The notes under the pieces were generated by a model. That model was not told where the DNA came from. It made no database searches and was given only the letters and a program-made list of their open reading frames with translations. 64,000 bases of DNA, from NCBI RefSeq assembly GCF_014384965.1, contig NZ_JACRSW010000027.1, forward strand, positions 62,001 through 126,000. Reading direction: 5' to 3'. The DNA is from Jutongia hominis. Its GTDB lineage: Bacteria; Bacillota; Clostridia; Lachnospirales; Lachnospiraceae. Both the position numbers and the translations under genes were made by a program. This document shows, piece by piece, positions 1 through 8,670 of the stretch; position 1 is the stretch's first letter; every line of letters starts with the position of its first letter.

Positions 1-195
1 TTGCATTTTGATGAAAAAGGGAATCTGCTGATGCATGTAACAGCACGGGAAAATGATCTGCTTTTTGATGAGATCGGAAGTGTGTTGAAGATTAAGCAGA
101 TACAGGCAGATAAAAGAGAGCTGTTAGAAGCATTGGAAATGTATTATCGTGCTATTTTTCTGCACGAGGATATAAGCGAACTATTAGAAGATTGA
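1..195 (+). CDS. C-terminal end of an unidentified protein, cut by the window edge
   Basis: The frame is open from the first base and ends with TGA at 193-195, twelve bases before coaX. About 64 residues are visible. They are charged and predicted helical, with no signal, membrane segment or catalytic motif that I recognise. A TTG codon at base 1 could be a start, but no upstream sequence is available to judge a ribosome binding site, so a truncated longer gene is more likely. In related clostridia coaX often follows birA, but this tail does not look like the C-terminal domain of BirA. The tight spacing to coaX suggests a shared transcript. Confidence 0.45.
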   Translation: MHFDEKGNLLMHVTARENDLLFDEIGSVLKIKQIQADKRELLEALEMYYRAIFLHEDISELLED

Positions 196-206
196 GAGGA
201 AATGAC

Positions 207-989
207 ATGTTATTAGCAGTAGATGTAGGGAATACCGATGTAACCTTTGGCGTGTTTAAGGAGGAGGAACTGATCACACGTTTTCGTTTCACCGTGAAAG
301 TTCCGAGAACATCGGATGAGTATGGTGAATTATTATGCAATATTTTAGAGCAGAAAGGATTTTCACCGGATGATATTGATGAAGTGATCATTGCATCCGT
401 CGTTCCTCAAATGATGTATTCTTTTACAAGCGGCATTATCAAATATCTTCATTGTCATCCGACAGTAGTTGGTGCAGGAACAAAGACAGGCATTCGTATC
501 GATACGATCAATCCGAAAGAAATCGGACCGGATCGTATCGTAGATGCTGTCAGTGCATATGAGCAATATGGCGGTCCTGTGATCGTAGTTGACTTTGGTA
601 CGGCTACAACATATGATCTGGTTACCAAAGAAGGAGCTTTTCAGGGTGGTGTGATCAGTCCGGGTATCCGTATTTCAGCAAATGCTCTTTGGAAAAACAC
701 AGCCAATCTCCCTGAGATCGAGATTAAATGTCCGGCAAGCGCGATCGCAAAAGAGACGGTCAGTGCAATGCAGGCAGGTTTGTTCTTTGGAACACTTGGC
801 CAGACGGAATATATTATCAATAAGATCAAAGAAGATGCCGGTTTAACCGATGTGAAGGTGATCGCAACCGGTGGCCTTGGTAAAGTTGTATCTGAAAACA
901 CGGATTCGATCGATGTATATGATGGAGATTTGACATTAAAAGGTTTGTTATATATTTACCAGAAGCAGAAAAACGGAACACATAAGTAA
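207..989 (+). CDS. coaX: Type III pantothenate kinase
   Basis: Cytoplasmic enzyme that phosphorylates pantothenate in the first step of coenzyme A synthesis. Type III kinases belong to the ASKHA (actin-like) fold. The protein has 260 residues, normal for the family. Visible motifs are the phosphate-binding DVGNT at residues 6-10, GAGTKTGI near 89-96, GPDR at 107-110 with the catalytic-type Asp109, and DFGTATT at 129-135. The start at 207 follows GAGAGGAAATGAC; an in-frame ATG 15 bases earlier has no ribosome binding site and overlaps the previous gene. It sits 13 bases before dusB, so the two are probably co-transcribed. Confidence 0.96.
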   Translation: MLLAVDVGNTDVTFGVFKEEELITRFRFTVKVPRTSDEYGELLCNILEQKGFSPDDIDEVIIASVVPQMMYSFTSGIIKYLHCHPTVVGAGTKTGIRIDTINPKEIGPDRIVDAVSAYEQYGGPVIVVDFGTATTYDLVTKEGAFQGGVISPGIRISANALWKNTANLPEIEIKCPASAIAKETVSAMQAGLFFGTLGQTEYIINKIKEDAGLTDVKVIATGGLGKVVSENTDSIDVYDGDLTLKGLLYIYQKQKNGTHK

Positions 990-1002
990 GAATGGAACAA
1001 GT

Positions 1003-2022
1003 ATGAGAAATCTAACGATTGGAAATATTACATTAAAAGGAAATCTTATATTAGCACCGATGGCAGGAGTAACAGACCTGCCATTTCGTCTTCTTTGTAA
1101 GGAGCAGGGAGCAGACCTTGTTTATACAGAGATGATCAGTGCGAAAGGAATTTATTATAATAACAAAAATACAGCGAAGTTATGGGAGATCGATGAGAAA
1201 GAAAGACCGGTATCGTTACAGCTTTTTGGATCGGATCCAAAGATCATGTCGGAGATGGCAGCTAAGATCGAACACCGTAATTTTGATATTCTTGATATTA
1301 ATATGGGTTGTCCGGTCCCTAAGGTCGTCAACAATGGAGAAGGCTCTGCATTAATGAAAGATCCGAAGCTTGCAGGACAGATTGTAAAAGCAATCTCGGA
1401 TCGGATCCAGAAGCCGGTTACCGTAAAATTCCGAAAAGGTTTTAATGATGGGCAGATCAATGCAGTAGAATTTGCAAAATATATGGAAGAAAACGGAGCA
1501 GCCGCAGTTGCGGTACATGGACGTACCAGAGAAGAATATTATAGCGGCAAAGCAGACTGGGAGATTATTGCAAAAGTCAAAGAAGCCGTATCAATCCCGG
1601 TTATCGCCAGTGGTGATATCTTCAGTCCGCAGGATGCACTGCGTTGTGAAAAAGAGACAGGTTGTGATGGTCTGATGTTAGGAAGAGGTGTCCGTGGAAA
1701 TCCATGGTTGTTTCATCAGATCAAAATGTATCAGGAAAGTGGTATATTAGAAGAGAAACCTTCTTTTGAAGAGGTCTGTGCAATGATCTTGCGTCATGCA
1801 AAAATGTTATGTGATTTTAAAGAAGAATATATGGGGATTCGAGAGATGCGAAAGCATGTGGCATGGTATACGGCAGGCTATAAGCATTCTGCACAGATGA
1901 GGCGGGAAGTGAATTTGGTGGAATGCTATGCAGATTTAGAGAAGCTTTTGCAAAGAGCAATCGCAAGCCGGAAAGAAGGCTGGACGGGGATTGCTCCGGA
2001 CATTCGTGATTGTGATAAGTAG
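1003..2022 (+). CDS. dusB: tRNA-dihydrouridine synthase, DusB type
   Basis: FMN-dependent enzyme that reduces specific uridines in the tRNA D-loop. The 339-residue protein opens with LAPMAGVTD near residue 17, the FMN-binding start of the TIM barrel. NMGCPVPKV follows with Cys103, the general acid of Dus enzymes. HGRTREEYY, ASGDIF and GLMLGRGVRGNPW form the later barrel loops, and a helical C-terminal domain completes the protein. The ribosome binding site (GGAACAAGT) is weak, which fits translation coupled to coaX 13 bases upstream. The coaX-dusB order is common in clostridia. A strong hairpin follows the stop. Confidence 0.95.
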   Translation: MRNLTIGNITLKGNLILAPMAGVTDLPFRLLCKEQGADLVYTEMISAKGIYYNNKNTAKLWEIDEKERPVSLQLFGSDPKIMSEMAAKIEHRNFDILDINMGCPVPKVVNNGEGSALMKDPKLAGQIVKAISDRIQKPVTVKFRKGFNDGQINAVEFAKYMEENGAAAVAVHGRTREEYYSGKADWEIIAKVKEAVSIPVIASGDIFSPQDALRCEKETGCDGLMLGRGVRGNPWLFHQIKMYQESGILEEKPSFEEVCAMILRHAKMLCDFKEEYMGIREMRKHVAWYTAGYKHSAQMRREVNLVECYADLEKLLQRAIASRKEGWTGIAPDIRDCDK

Positions 2023-2090
2023 GATAGATCAGACAGGAATAAAAGTGCATAGCAGGTACAATAACAAATAACAGTAACCATTTAAAAGAG

Positions 2091-2180
2091 CAGATAAAAA
2101 GGCATATGTGTATGTTTGGAAACATTCGGGAAAATCCCTATAGGAATGTTCTGACATAACAACATATGCCTTTTTATCTG
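2091..2180. terminator. Long hairpin after dusB, probable two-way terminator
   Basis: A 19-bp stem pairs bases from 2091 with 2162-2180 (CAGATAAAAAGGCATATGT with its complement). A second smaller stem, AACATTC with GAATGTT, lies inside. The outer stem includes AAAAAGG/CCTTTTT, so it can work in both directions. It lies between the convergent dusB and putP genes, which fits termination of both. The AT-rich rest of the gap to 2306 shows nothing else. Confidence 0.65.
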
Positions 2181-2306
2181 CTTATGTTTTATATATACCT
2201 TTTATTAATATATCGTTTGCTTTCTATGCCTTTTATTGATATATATCATTACATTATCTGCTTTTTGCGGATATATATTTTTTGCATTATATCTGCTGTT
2301 CATTGT

Positions 2307-3839
2307 TTATTTTCCTACGGATTCAAATTCTTCAATGATCTCCTTGGAAGGTGGTGCTGTCAGAAGACTGACAACAACGATGGCGATACATGCACATAGG
2401 AAAGCAGGAAGCAGTTCATAAATGCCCCATATGCCGCCAAGTGGCTTGATCAGGTATTTCCAGACAAATACCATGATACCGCCGACTAACATGCCGGCTA
2501 AAGCACCATTTCGATTGGTACGTTTCCAGAAAAGAGAGAACAGCATGATCGGACCGAAGGATGCACCAAAACCTGCCCATGCAAAGGATACGATCGCAAA
2601 GACAGAGCTTTCAGGATCTCTGGCAATAAATACACCGATCACAGCGATGCAGATAACGGTAATACGTGCAACTAACATAGAAGCTTTTTCAGAAAGTTCA
2701 ATATGTAATACATCATGTAATAAGTTATGTGAAACGCTTGAAGATGCTGCTAAAAGCTGGGAATCAGATGTAGACATTGTACATGCTAAGATTCCGGCAA
2801 GAATGATTCCGGCAAAGATAATCGCAATTACACCATGGTTGCTAAGCAGCATGGCAATTTTAATGATCAAAGTCTCTGACTGGGAAGAATCTGTAAAAGC
2901 AGGGATATGTCCGGCTTTAGAGATACTGTAACCTATAATACCGATAAAGATTGCGATAAACATAGAGATGATAACCCAGATCGTAGCGATTCTTCTTGAA
3001 AGCTTTAATTTGTTTTCATCTTCCGTACCCATGAAACGAAGAAGGATATGAGGCATACCAAAGTAACCAAGTCCCCATGCAAGAGTAGAAAGAATTGTTA
3101 AAAAGCCATAGGAAGAAGCTGTACCGGTTGCCTGGTCATGGATCTGTGTCAGACTTAAATATCCGGCTAATCCCTTTGCATTGTTTATTACCACGTCTAA
3201 GCCGCCGGCCATGGACACGCCGAAGAACACAACGATCACAAGTGCGATCGTCATAACGATACTCTGGATCAGATCGGTTGTACTGGCTGCTAAGAATCCT
3301 CCGAGTGCTGTATATACTACAATAACGATCGCACTGACGATCATGGCAGGAAGATATGGGATGTTAAATAAGGTACTGAATAATTTTCCACAGGCAGCAA
3401 ATCCGGATGCTGTATATGGTACGAAAAAGATAACGATCCAGATAGCGGAAATTGCCAATAAAAGATGACTGTTATCGCGAAAACGATTTGAAAAAAATTC
3501 AGGGATCGTAATGGCGTTGCCTGCTTTTACACTATAGCGACGAAGTCTTTTTGCGACAAAGAGCCAGTTCAGATAGGTACCGATACCAAGGCCGATCGCA
3601 GTCCAGCCGGCATCTGCCACACCGGATAAATATGCGACTCCGGGCAGTCCCATTAAAAGCCAGCTACTCATATCAGAAGCTTCTGCACTCATCGCAGTTA
3701 CCAATGGACCGAGTTTTCTTCCACCGAGGTAAAAGTCGCTGACATCATTGTTCTTTTTTGAATAGATCACACCGATCACAACCATCATGATCAGATAGAT
3801 TGCAATGACGGCAAGCATGCCAATTGTTTTTAGTTCCAT
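2307..3839 (-). CDS. putP: Sodium/proline symporter
   Basis: Integral membrane transporter of the sodium:solute symporter (SSS) family that imports proline with Na+. The 510-residue protein has about 12-13 hydrophobic segments. The N-terminal signature DFYLGGRKLGPLVTAMS and the ASDMSSWLLMGLPG motif are typical of PutP, as is the internal ALGGFLAASTTDLIQS. The start at 3839 follows AGAAAGGAGACATTT; an in-frame ATG 17 codons upstream lacks a ribosome binding site. The gene is transcribed on its own toward dusB. The 215 bases upstream hold a 20-bp direct repeat (3982-4026) that could be regulatory. The specific substrate is inferred from family resemblance. Confidence 0.92.
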   Translation of the reverse strand: MELKTIGMLAVIAIYLIMMVVIGVIYSKKNNDVSDFYLGGRKLGPLVTAMSAEASDMSSWLLMGLPGVAYLSGVADAGWTAIGLGIGTYLNWLFVAKRLRRYSVKAGNAITIPEFFSNRFRDNSHLLLAISAIWIVIFFVPYTASGFAACGKLFSTLFNIPYLPAMIVSAIVIVVYTALGGFLAASTTDLIQSIVMTIALVIVVFFGVSMAGGLDVVINNAKGLAGYLSLTQIHDQATGTASSYGFLTILSTLAWGLGYFGMPHILLRFMGTEDENKLKLSRRIATIWVIISMFIAIFIGIIGYSISKAGHIPAFTDSSQSETLIIKIAMLLSNHGVIAIIFAGIILAGILACTMSTSDSQLLAASSSVSHNLLHDVLHIELSEKASMLVARITVICIAVIGVFIARDPESSVFAIVSFAWAGFGASFGPIMLFSLFWKRTNRNGALAGMLVGGIMVFVWKYLIKPLGGIWGIYELLPAFLCACIAIVVVSLLTAPPSKEIIEEFESVGK

Positions 3840-3981
3840 AAATGTCTCCTTTCTTCGTTGCATCTTCCGGTCATAATGTTGTAGTAGCATAGTTTTTGTG
3901 TAAAAACATTATAAAGTATGTCACTTTGGAAGTACAATCCTTTCTATTATAGCAAAAAAAGAAGAGAACGACAACAACGAT

Positions 3982-4026
3982 CCGCAGACAGGAGATTTCA
4001 TATAAGCCGCAGACAGGAGCTTTCAT
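3982..4026. repeat. Two 20-bp direct repeats between the AraC gene and putP
   Basis: CCGCAGACAGGAGATTTCAT at 3982-4001 recurs at 4007-4026 with one change (A to C), a 25-bp period. The repeats lie just after the AraC-type gene and upstream of putP on the minus strand. They could be a local duplication or a regulator site. No promoter was assigned. Confidence 0.6.
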
Positions 4027-4054
4027 TTTGATCACTGTGAAAATAAGCAGAGTA

Positions 4055-4918
4055 TCATACTTTTTGTTTGCGGTAATCACGCGGAGAGATATGATACATT
4101 TTTTGAAATTGTCTCGAAAAGTAGTTGCTATCATTAAAACCCGAACGATAGGCAATCTCAGAAATCGTATCTTTTGTTGTCTTTAGAAGAACACAAGCAT
4201 GCTGCATACGCAAAGAAAGAATATAATTGCCCGGTGTCATATGGTAAGAAGCAGAGAATATTCTTGAAAAGTGACGTGTAGACATGTTGGAGATCTCCGC
4301 TAATTGTGCGATCGAAATCGGTTCGGTAAAATGACTTTCTATGTAAGAAACAGAACGGGCAATATTGATGATCGTATTTTCCTCGGTATTGACAGGAAGT
4401 GTATATAATCTCGACAGAGTTGTAATTAAAATATAAAAATAAGCATTTAGGATCGTTTTGCGTCCGGGACGTTTCTTATCATATTCTTCGATGATGATAT
4501 CGGTTAAGTTGTGGATCGCCTCAAAAGAATCGAGTGAAAGACGTAAGTGGCTCTCAAAACTTTTATTTTGTGTCAGATAAGGCTCAATCACAAAAAGAGC
4601 ATGAAAACCGGTCAACGTACGGATATCAGAATCCAAAGAACGGAAGATCTGCGGATGGAACATAATATTGCATATCTCTAAATGATTCACATCAAAATAA
4701 CCATGTGAGATTCCTTCGTTTAATACAAAGACATCACCCTTCTTGATAAAGAACGCTTCATTATTGACATGGTGCATCGCAGTTCCGTTCATTACAATGA
4801 CTAATTCAGAAAAATCGGCATGCAGATGCATCTCAACATCTTCTTTATGATATCCATATTGAATATAAAACGGAAAAGAAGCATCCTGTGTAAAATAGTG
4901 TAAATACATTGGTCCCAT
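4055..4918 (-). CDS. AraC-family transcriptional regulator
   Basis: Sugar-responsive type of activator with 287 residues. The first ~110 residues form an AraC-type cupin (HADFSELVIVMNG, then HGYFDVNHLEICN), which normally binds the effector. The last ~100 residues are two helix-turn-helix motifs: ISIAQLAEISNMSTRHFSRIF, and ISEIAYRSGFNDSNYFSRQF with the classic signature tail (F..YH.SPRDYR). The start at 4918 lies 8 bases after AAGGAG; a TTG two codons earlier is too close to it. It lies just downstream of, and on the same strand as, the GH43 gene. Paired direct repeats upstream of GH43 look like its binding site, so it probably controls xylo-oligosaccharide use. Confidence 0.93.
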   Translation of the reverse strand: MGPMYLHYFTQDASFPFYIQYGYHKEDVEMHLHADFSELVIVMNGTAMHHVNNEAFFIKKGDVFVLNEGISHGYFDVNHLEICNIMFHPQIFRSLDSDIRTLTGFHALFVIEPYLTQNKSFESHLRLSLDSFEAIHNLTDIIIEEYDKKRPGRKTILNAYFYILITTLSRLYTLPVNTEENTIINIARSVSYIESHFTEPISIAQLAEISNMSTRHFSRIFSASYHMTPGNYILSLRMQHACVLLKTTKDTISEIAYRSGFNDSNYFSRQFQKMYHISPRDYRKQKV

Positions 4919-4964
4919 AAGCAATTCTCCTTATAGTATTTTAAAGTGTCGGCATTGTGTTTAC

Positions 4965-6539
4965 TTATTGTGGAGGTAAGTAAGCCTGATAATCGTAGAA
5001 GTGATAGAATGCACCTTTTTGTACCGAAGGATCTGTATTCGTACAATATAGTGCGATATAGTTTCCGGTAAAGCAGCCGCCCACTTCTGTAGTCAGATAA
5101 GCACATTCTCCTTTGCCAAACGGAAGATAGTTTTTTCCATCTAAGCTGTAAGAAAAGCTGTATTCCTGCATCGTAGCCTGTAATTTCAGATAAACACTGT
5201 TATCGGTATATTCGATACATTGTTCAATCTTGAAAAGTGATCCAATCTGTCTGCGGAAGAGTAAGCATTTTTTGTTATGCAGCATCGCAAGTGCAATTTC
5301 ATAGTGGTGTTTATTATTCAGATAGATTGTAAGACCTGCCTCATCTCCGTTAGCTACAGGATCAAATGTCAGCTTTGTGACTGCGTCAAAGAAGTGATGT
5401 TCCTGCCTGCGCCCAAGCCATGTGATTGAATCGACACTTCCGATTGCATGAACACTACCATATAATGTGATACCTGAAGCTGATTTATCAGTCCGGTCTG
5501 TTGCAAGTACATATAAGCTTTTGTCCGGGTTATAGATCGTATTCCAGCAGGAATTTAGCACGTCAGCAGAAAAATCATCATAATAATGGAAAGAACCGAC
5601 AAGATTTTGGCTGTCCGGTTCAAAAGGCTCTAAAGAAAGAGGCAGTTTGTCAGTTTCGATCACATTCTCTAACAGCCCGTTGTTTGCAAAAACCGGAAAA
5701 CAATCTTTTTCCCAGACTACCGGAACAAGCATGGTTTCACGACCGAGATTATGACGGTACGGATATGAGATCGTTCGGATACCGAGGCAGACTGCCCACC
5801 AGTTATCATTTTGATCCTGTATCAGATCAGCATGTCCGACCGCTTTTAATTCCATAGAGTGACTGCGGTTTGTCAGAACAGGATTTTTTTCATATGCCAT
5901 ATAAGGACCGGTGATCTGACGGCTTCTTGCCATCGTGATCATATGTCCAAGTTCGGTACCGCCTTCCGAGATCAAAAGATAGTACCAACCATCTTTCTTA
6001 TAAAGATGCGGACCTTCCGGATCATTTCCACCGGTGCCGCCCCAGATAAATTGCATCTGACCGATACTTTTTCCGGTAGTAATATCAATCTGCTGCATGA
6101 AGATCTTTCCGTCGGATGCTCCGGTGTAATATACATTGTCATCTTCATCAAAGAAGAAAGAAGGATCGATTCCCGGCGTATCGATCGGAATCGGTTTTGA
6201 CCATCCTTTCTTTGGATCTGTTGTATGAACAAAGAAGTTTCCATCATCTTTACCGCCATAAGCAACATTCGTAAATACCACATAGAATGTTCCTTTATGA
6301 TAACGGATCGTAGGTGCATAGATTCCGGTCCGGCTTGGAAAGCCTTTTCGCAAGCACAGATCATCTTCGTTTGTAATACAATGACCGTATTGTTCCCAAT
6401 GGATCAGATCTTTCGAATGAAAGACCGGGATTGATGGAAAATATTCAAAAGATGATGTGACCAGATAATAATCATTTCCAGCACGACAAATACTTGGATC
6501 GGGATGAAAACCGGGTAAAATAGGATTGTTGTATTTCAT
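4965..6539 (-). CDS. Glycoside hydrolase family 43 beta-xylosidase
   Basis: Inverting exo-glycosidase that releases xylose from the ends of short xylo-oligosaccharides. There is no signal peptide, so it is probably cytoplasmic and acts on imported oligosaccharides. The 524-residue protein has the five-bladed propeller at ~1-310. The GH43 residues are visible: Asp14 in HPDPS (base), Asp125 in GIDPSFFFD (pKa modulator) and Glu175 in DPEGPHLY (acid). A C-terminal beta-sandwich (~330-524) is the domain usual in XynB-type xylosidases. AAAGGAGGAGCTT precedes the start. It is transcribed ahead of the AraC-type gene and divergently from a solute-binding protein. Arabinosidase side activity is common in the family and cannot be excluded. 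Confidence 0.92.
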   Translation of the reverse strand: MKYNNPILPGFHPDPSICRAGNDYYLVTSSFEYFPSIPVFHSKDLIHWEQYGHCITNEDDLCLRKGFPSRTGIYAPTIRYHKGTFYVVFTNVAYGGKDDGNFFVHTTDPKKGWSKPIPIDTPGIDPSFFFDEDDNVYYTGASDGKIFMQQIDITTGKSIGQMQFIWGGTGGNDPEGPHLYKKDGWYYLLISEGGTELGHMITMARSRQITGPYMAYEKNPVLTNRSHSMELKAVGHADLIQDQNDNWWAVCLGIRTISYPYRHNLGRETMLVPVVWEKDCFPVFANNGLLENVIETDKLPLSLEPFEPDSQNLVGSFHYYDDFSADVLNSCWNTIYNPDKSLYVLATDRTDKSASGITLYGSVHAIGSVDSITWLGRRQEHHFFDAVTKLTFDPVANGDEAGLTIYLNNKHHYEIALAMLHNKKCLLFRRQIGSLFKIEQCIEYTDNSVYLKLQATMQEYSFSYSLDGKNYLPFGKGECAYLTTEVGGCFTGNYIALYCTNTDPSVQKGAFYHFYDYQAYLPPQ

Positions 6540-6573
6540 AAGCTCCTCCTTTATTATGCCTGTTATTGATGCT

Positions 6574-6636
6574 ATTATAGGTATATTTTAGAAATTTCAC
6601 AAGCAGAAAAAGGACTTCGATTAGCAGAAAAAGGAC
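6574..6636 (-). promoter_or_regulatory. GH43 promoter with adjacent paired AraC-type half-sites
   Basis: On the minus strand a TATAAT -10 (6574-6579) lies 17 bp from TTGTGA (6597-6602). Immediately upstream are two identical 14-base direct repeats, read on the plus strand as AGCAGAAAAAGGAC at 6602-6615 and 6623-6636. Their period is exactly 21 bp, two helical turns, as in AraC I1-I2 sites. The promoter-proximal copy touches the -35, the position expected for an activator. The regulator encoded at 4055-4918 is the obvious candidate to bind here. Confidence 0.6.
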
Positions 6637-6798
6637 AACAAGATAATCGTGGCACAATAATGCTAGTTACTGTCTTGATAGTTATGGAGAGATTAAAAAG
6701 AGCGTGTTACACTTTGAGTAAATCAAAAATTCTTGATCATTGGTGTTTACAAAACAAAGAAAAATACATATGGGATGTATTTGAGAATGGAGGATATT

Positions 6799-8514
6799 AT
6801 GAGAAAAAAGAATTTTTCGAAAAAACTACTTTCCATGGCATTGGCAGGCAGCCTTGTTGTTGGGATGACAAGTACACTTTCCGGCTGTGGAAGCAAAAAA
6901 AACGGTACGGTCACATTAGATGTTTACAGTATGCTTGCAAATTATTCCGGTATCCAGTCCGGATGGGGCGCAGACCTTTTAAAACAGAAGTTCAATGTCA
7001 AGTTAAATTATGTACAGTCTGATTCAGGAACATTTGATACGCGTATGGAGACAGGAGACCTTGGAGATATTGTTGTTTTTGGCAACGATAACAACGAATA
7101 TGTACAGGCCGTCAATAACAAAGCGTTATATAACTGGGAAGAAGATAATCTTTTGAAGGATTATGGTCCTTATATTAAGAAACATCTTTCAGCTGCTTTA
7201 AAGAAAAACAAGAATCTGACAAAGCAGATCACAAAAGGAAAGAGTGATGCATTATATGGATTCGGAGGCAATGCGGCAGCAACCAATGACGATCACCAGT
7301 CCTTTATCTATACATGGGATATCCGCTGGGATCTTTATAAACAGCTTGGTTATCCGAAGGTAAAGAATCTCGATGATTTAGAGCAGCTTTTAAAAGATAT
7401 GCAAAAGCTCTGTCCAAAAGATGATTCCGGTAATAAGACATATGGACTTTCTATGTGGCCGGACTGGGATGACGCAATGGTGATGTATGTAAAAGCAGCA
7501 GCAACAGCATATTTTGGATATGATGAATTAGGCATTGGATTATATGATTCAAATACAGGCGAATATCATGACGCTTTAGAAGAGAATGGTCCATATCTTA
7601 CAATGTTAAAATTCTTTAACCGTTTATATCAGGATGGACTGATTGATCCGGATTCTATGACACAGACTGTTGATCAGGTCGGAGAAAAGGTCCGTAATGG
7701 CGGCGTGTTCTTCTCTATCTTTAATTATGCAGGTTCTCTGGTATATAACTCACAGGAACACCAGTCAGCAGGAAAGATGATGTGCAGCTTAAAACCAACG
7801 GAAGCTTCTCCTATTGTATATGGTATGAATATGCAGGGCGGAGATCATATTTGGTCGATCGGAGCAAAGTCAGAATATCCGGAGCTTGCGATGGAGGTTA
7901 TCAATTTCTTATCAACACCGGAAGGCTATATGGATATGCAATATGGACCAAAAGGCGAATGCTGGAATTACGATAAGAATGGCAATACATATTTTACTGA
8001 TTTAGGAAAGAAATGCCATGGCAATGCCAATACTAAGATGGGTTCTAAGCATAAAGGAAAATATCAGGACGGTACGATCCAGATCAACAACACAACCTGG
8101 TCGATCGATGCAGAAAATCCTGAGTCTGTCAAAGGAGAAACCTATAACTGTGAATCATGGAAGAGCAATAATGAAAAAGCATCCTGTGATGTTGAACAGG
8201 ATTGGCGTGATAAGACAGGTGCAAAGACAGTAAACGAGTATATGGAACAAGGAAAGTATACAGTAGCACCGGGAACAAGCTATTCCGCAGAAAGCAAGTC
8301 CGATGAATTAAAAACAACCTGGGGACAGGTGACCGATAACATCAAGGCCGATTCATGGAAAGCAATATATGCTAAGACAAACAAAGCTTATGATGAGATC
8401 GTATCAAAGATGATAAGAACTACAAAGAAATATGGCTATGATAAGTGCCTGAAATGGTCAAAAGACGAAGCTGCCAAGAGAAGAGCGCTTGAGTTAGAAG
8501 CAACTCAGAAATAA
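6799..8514 (+). CDS. ABC-type sugar-binding lipoprotein (extracellular solute-binding family 1)
   Basis: Predicted surface lipoprotein that captures oligosaccharides for an ABC importer. The 571-residue protein starts with a basic stretch, a hydrophobic core and the lipobox LSGC, so the mature protein begins at that Cys. The rest resembles the large clostridial LplA-type binding proteins, with a periplasmic-binding fold to about residue 560. The start at 6799 follows AATGGAGGATATT; the open frame extends upstream without a ribosome binding site. It is divergent from GH43 and shares its control region. No permease genes follow, so it must borrow permeases encoded elsewhere. The substrate (xylo-oligosaccharide) is inferred from context only. 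Confidence 0.85.
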   Translation: MRKKNFSKKLLSMALAGSLVVGMTSTLSGCGSKKNGTVTLDVYSMLANYSGIQSGWGADLLKQKFNVKLNYVQSDSGTFDTRMETGDLGDIVVFGNDNNEYVQAVNNKALYNWEEDNLLKDYGPYIKKHLSAALKKNKNLTKQITKGKSDALYGFGGNAAATNDDHQSFIYTWDIRWDLYKQLGYPKVKNLDDLEQLLKDMQKLCPKDDSGNKTYGLSMWPDWDDAMVMYVKAAATAYFGYDELGIGLYDSNTGEYHDALEENGPYLTMLKFFNRLYQDGLIDPDSMTQTVDQVGEKVRNGGVFFSIFNYAGSLVYNSQEHQSAGKMMCSLKPTEASPIVYGMNMQGGDHIWSIGAKSEYPELAMEVINFLSTPEGYMDMQYGPKGECWNYDKNGNTYFTDLGKKCHGNANTKMGSKHKGKYQDGTIQINNTTWSIDAENPESVKGETYNCESWKSNNEKASCDVEQDWRDKTGAKTVNEYMEQGKYTVAPGTSYSAESKSDELKTTWGQVTDNIKADSWKAIYAKTNKAYDEIVSKMIRTTKKYGYDKCLKWSKDEAAKRRALELEATQK

Positions 8515-8600
8515 GAATGCATCGTTTTTACAAGCCTGTCGAAAATGATTTGACAACATAAAGAACAGACCGGTCATACAGGCTGTAAAACTTGACAATC

Positions 8601-8648
8601 ACCCCTAATCGTGCTTTACTTAGTTAGATTAGGGGTATTTTTTTATCC
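8601..8648 (+). terminator. Hairpin plus T-run before the TrpX-type gene
   Basis: ACCCCTAATC at 8601-8610 pairs perfectly with 8627-8636 and is followed by a run of seven T. It can end transcription from the solute-binding gene. A TTGACA (8592-8597) 17 bp from TTTACT (8615-8620) overlaps it, so the same palindrome could instead be an operator over the next promoter. No T-box core was found here. Confidence 0.65.
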
Positions 8649-8670
8649 TATAAAAACCAGGAGGTATGCT

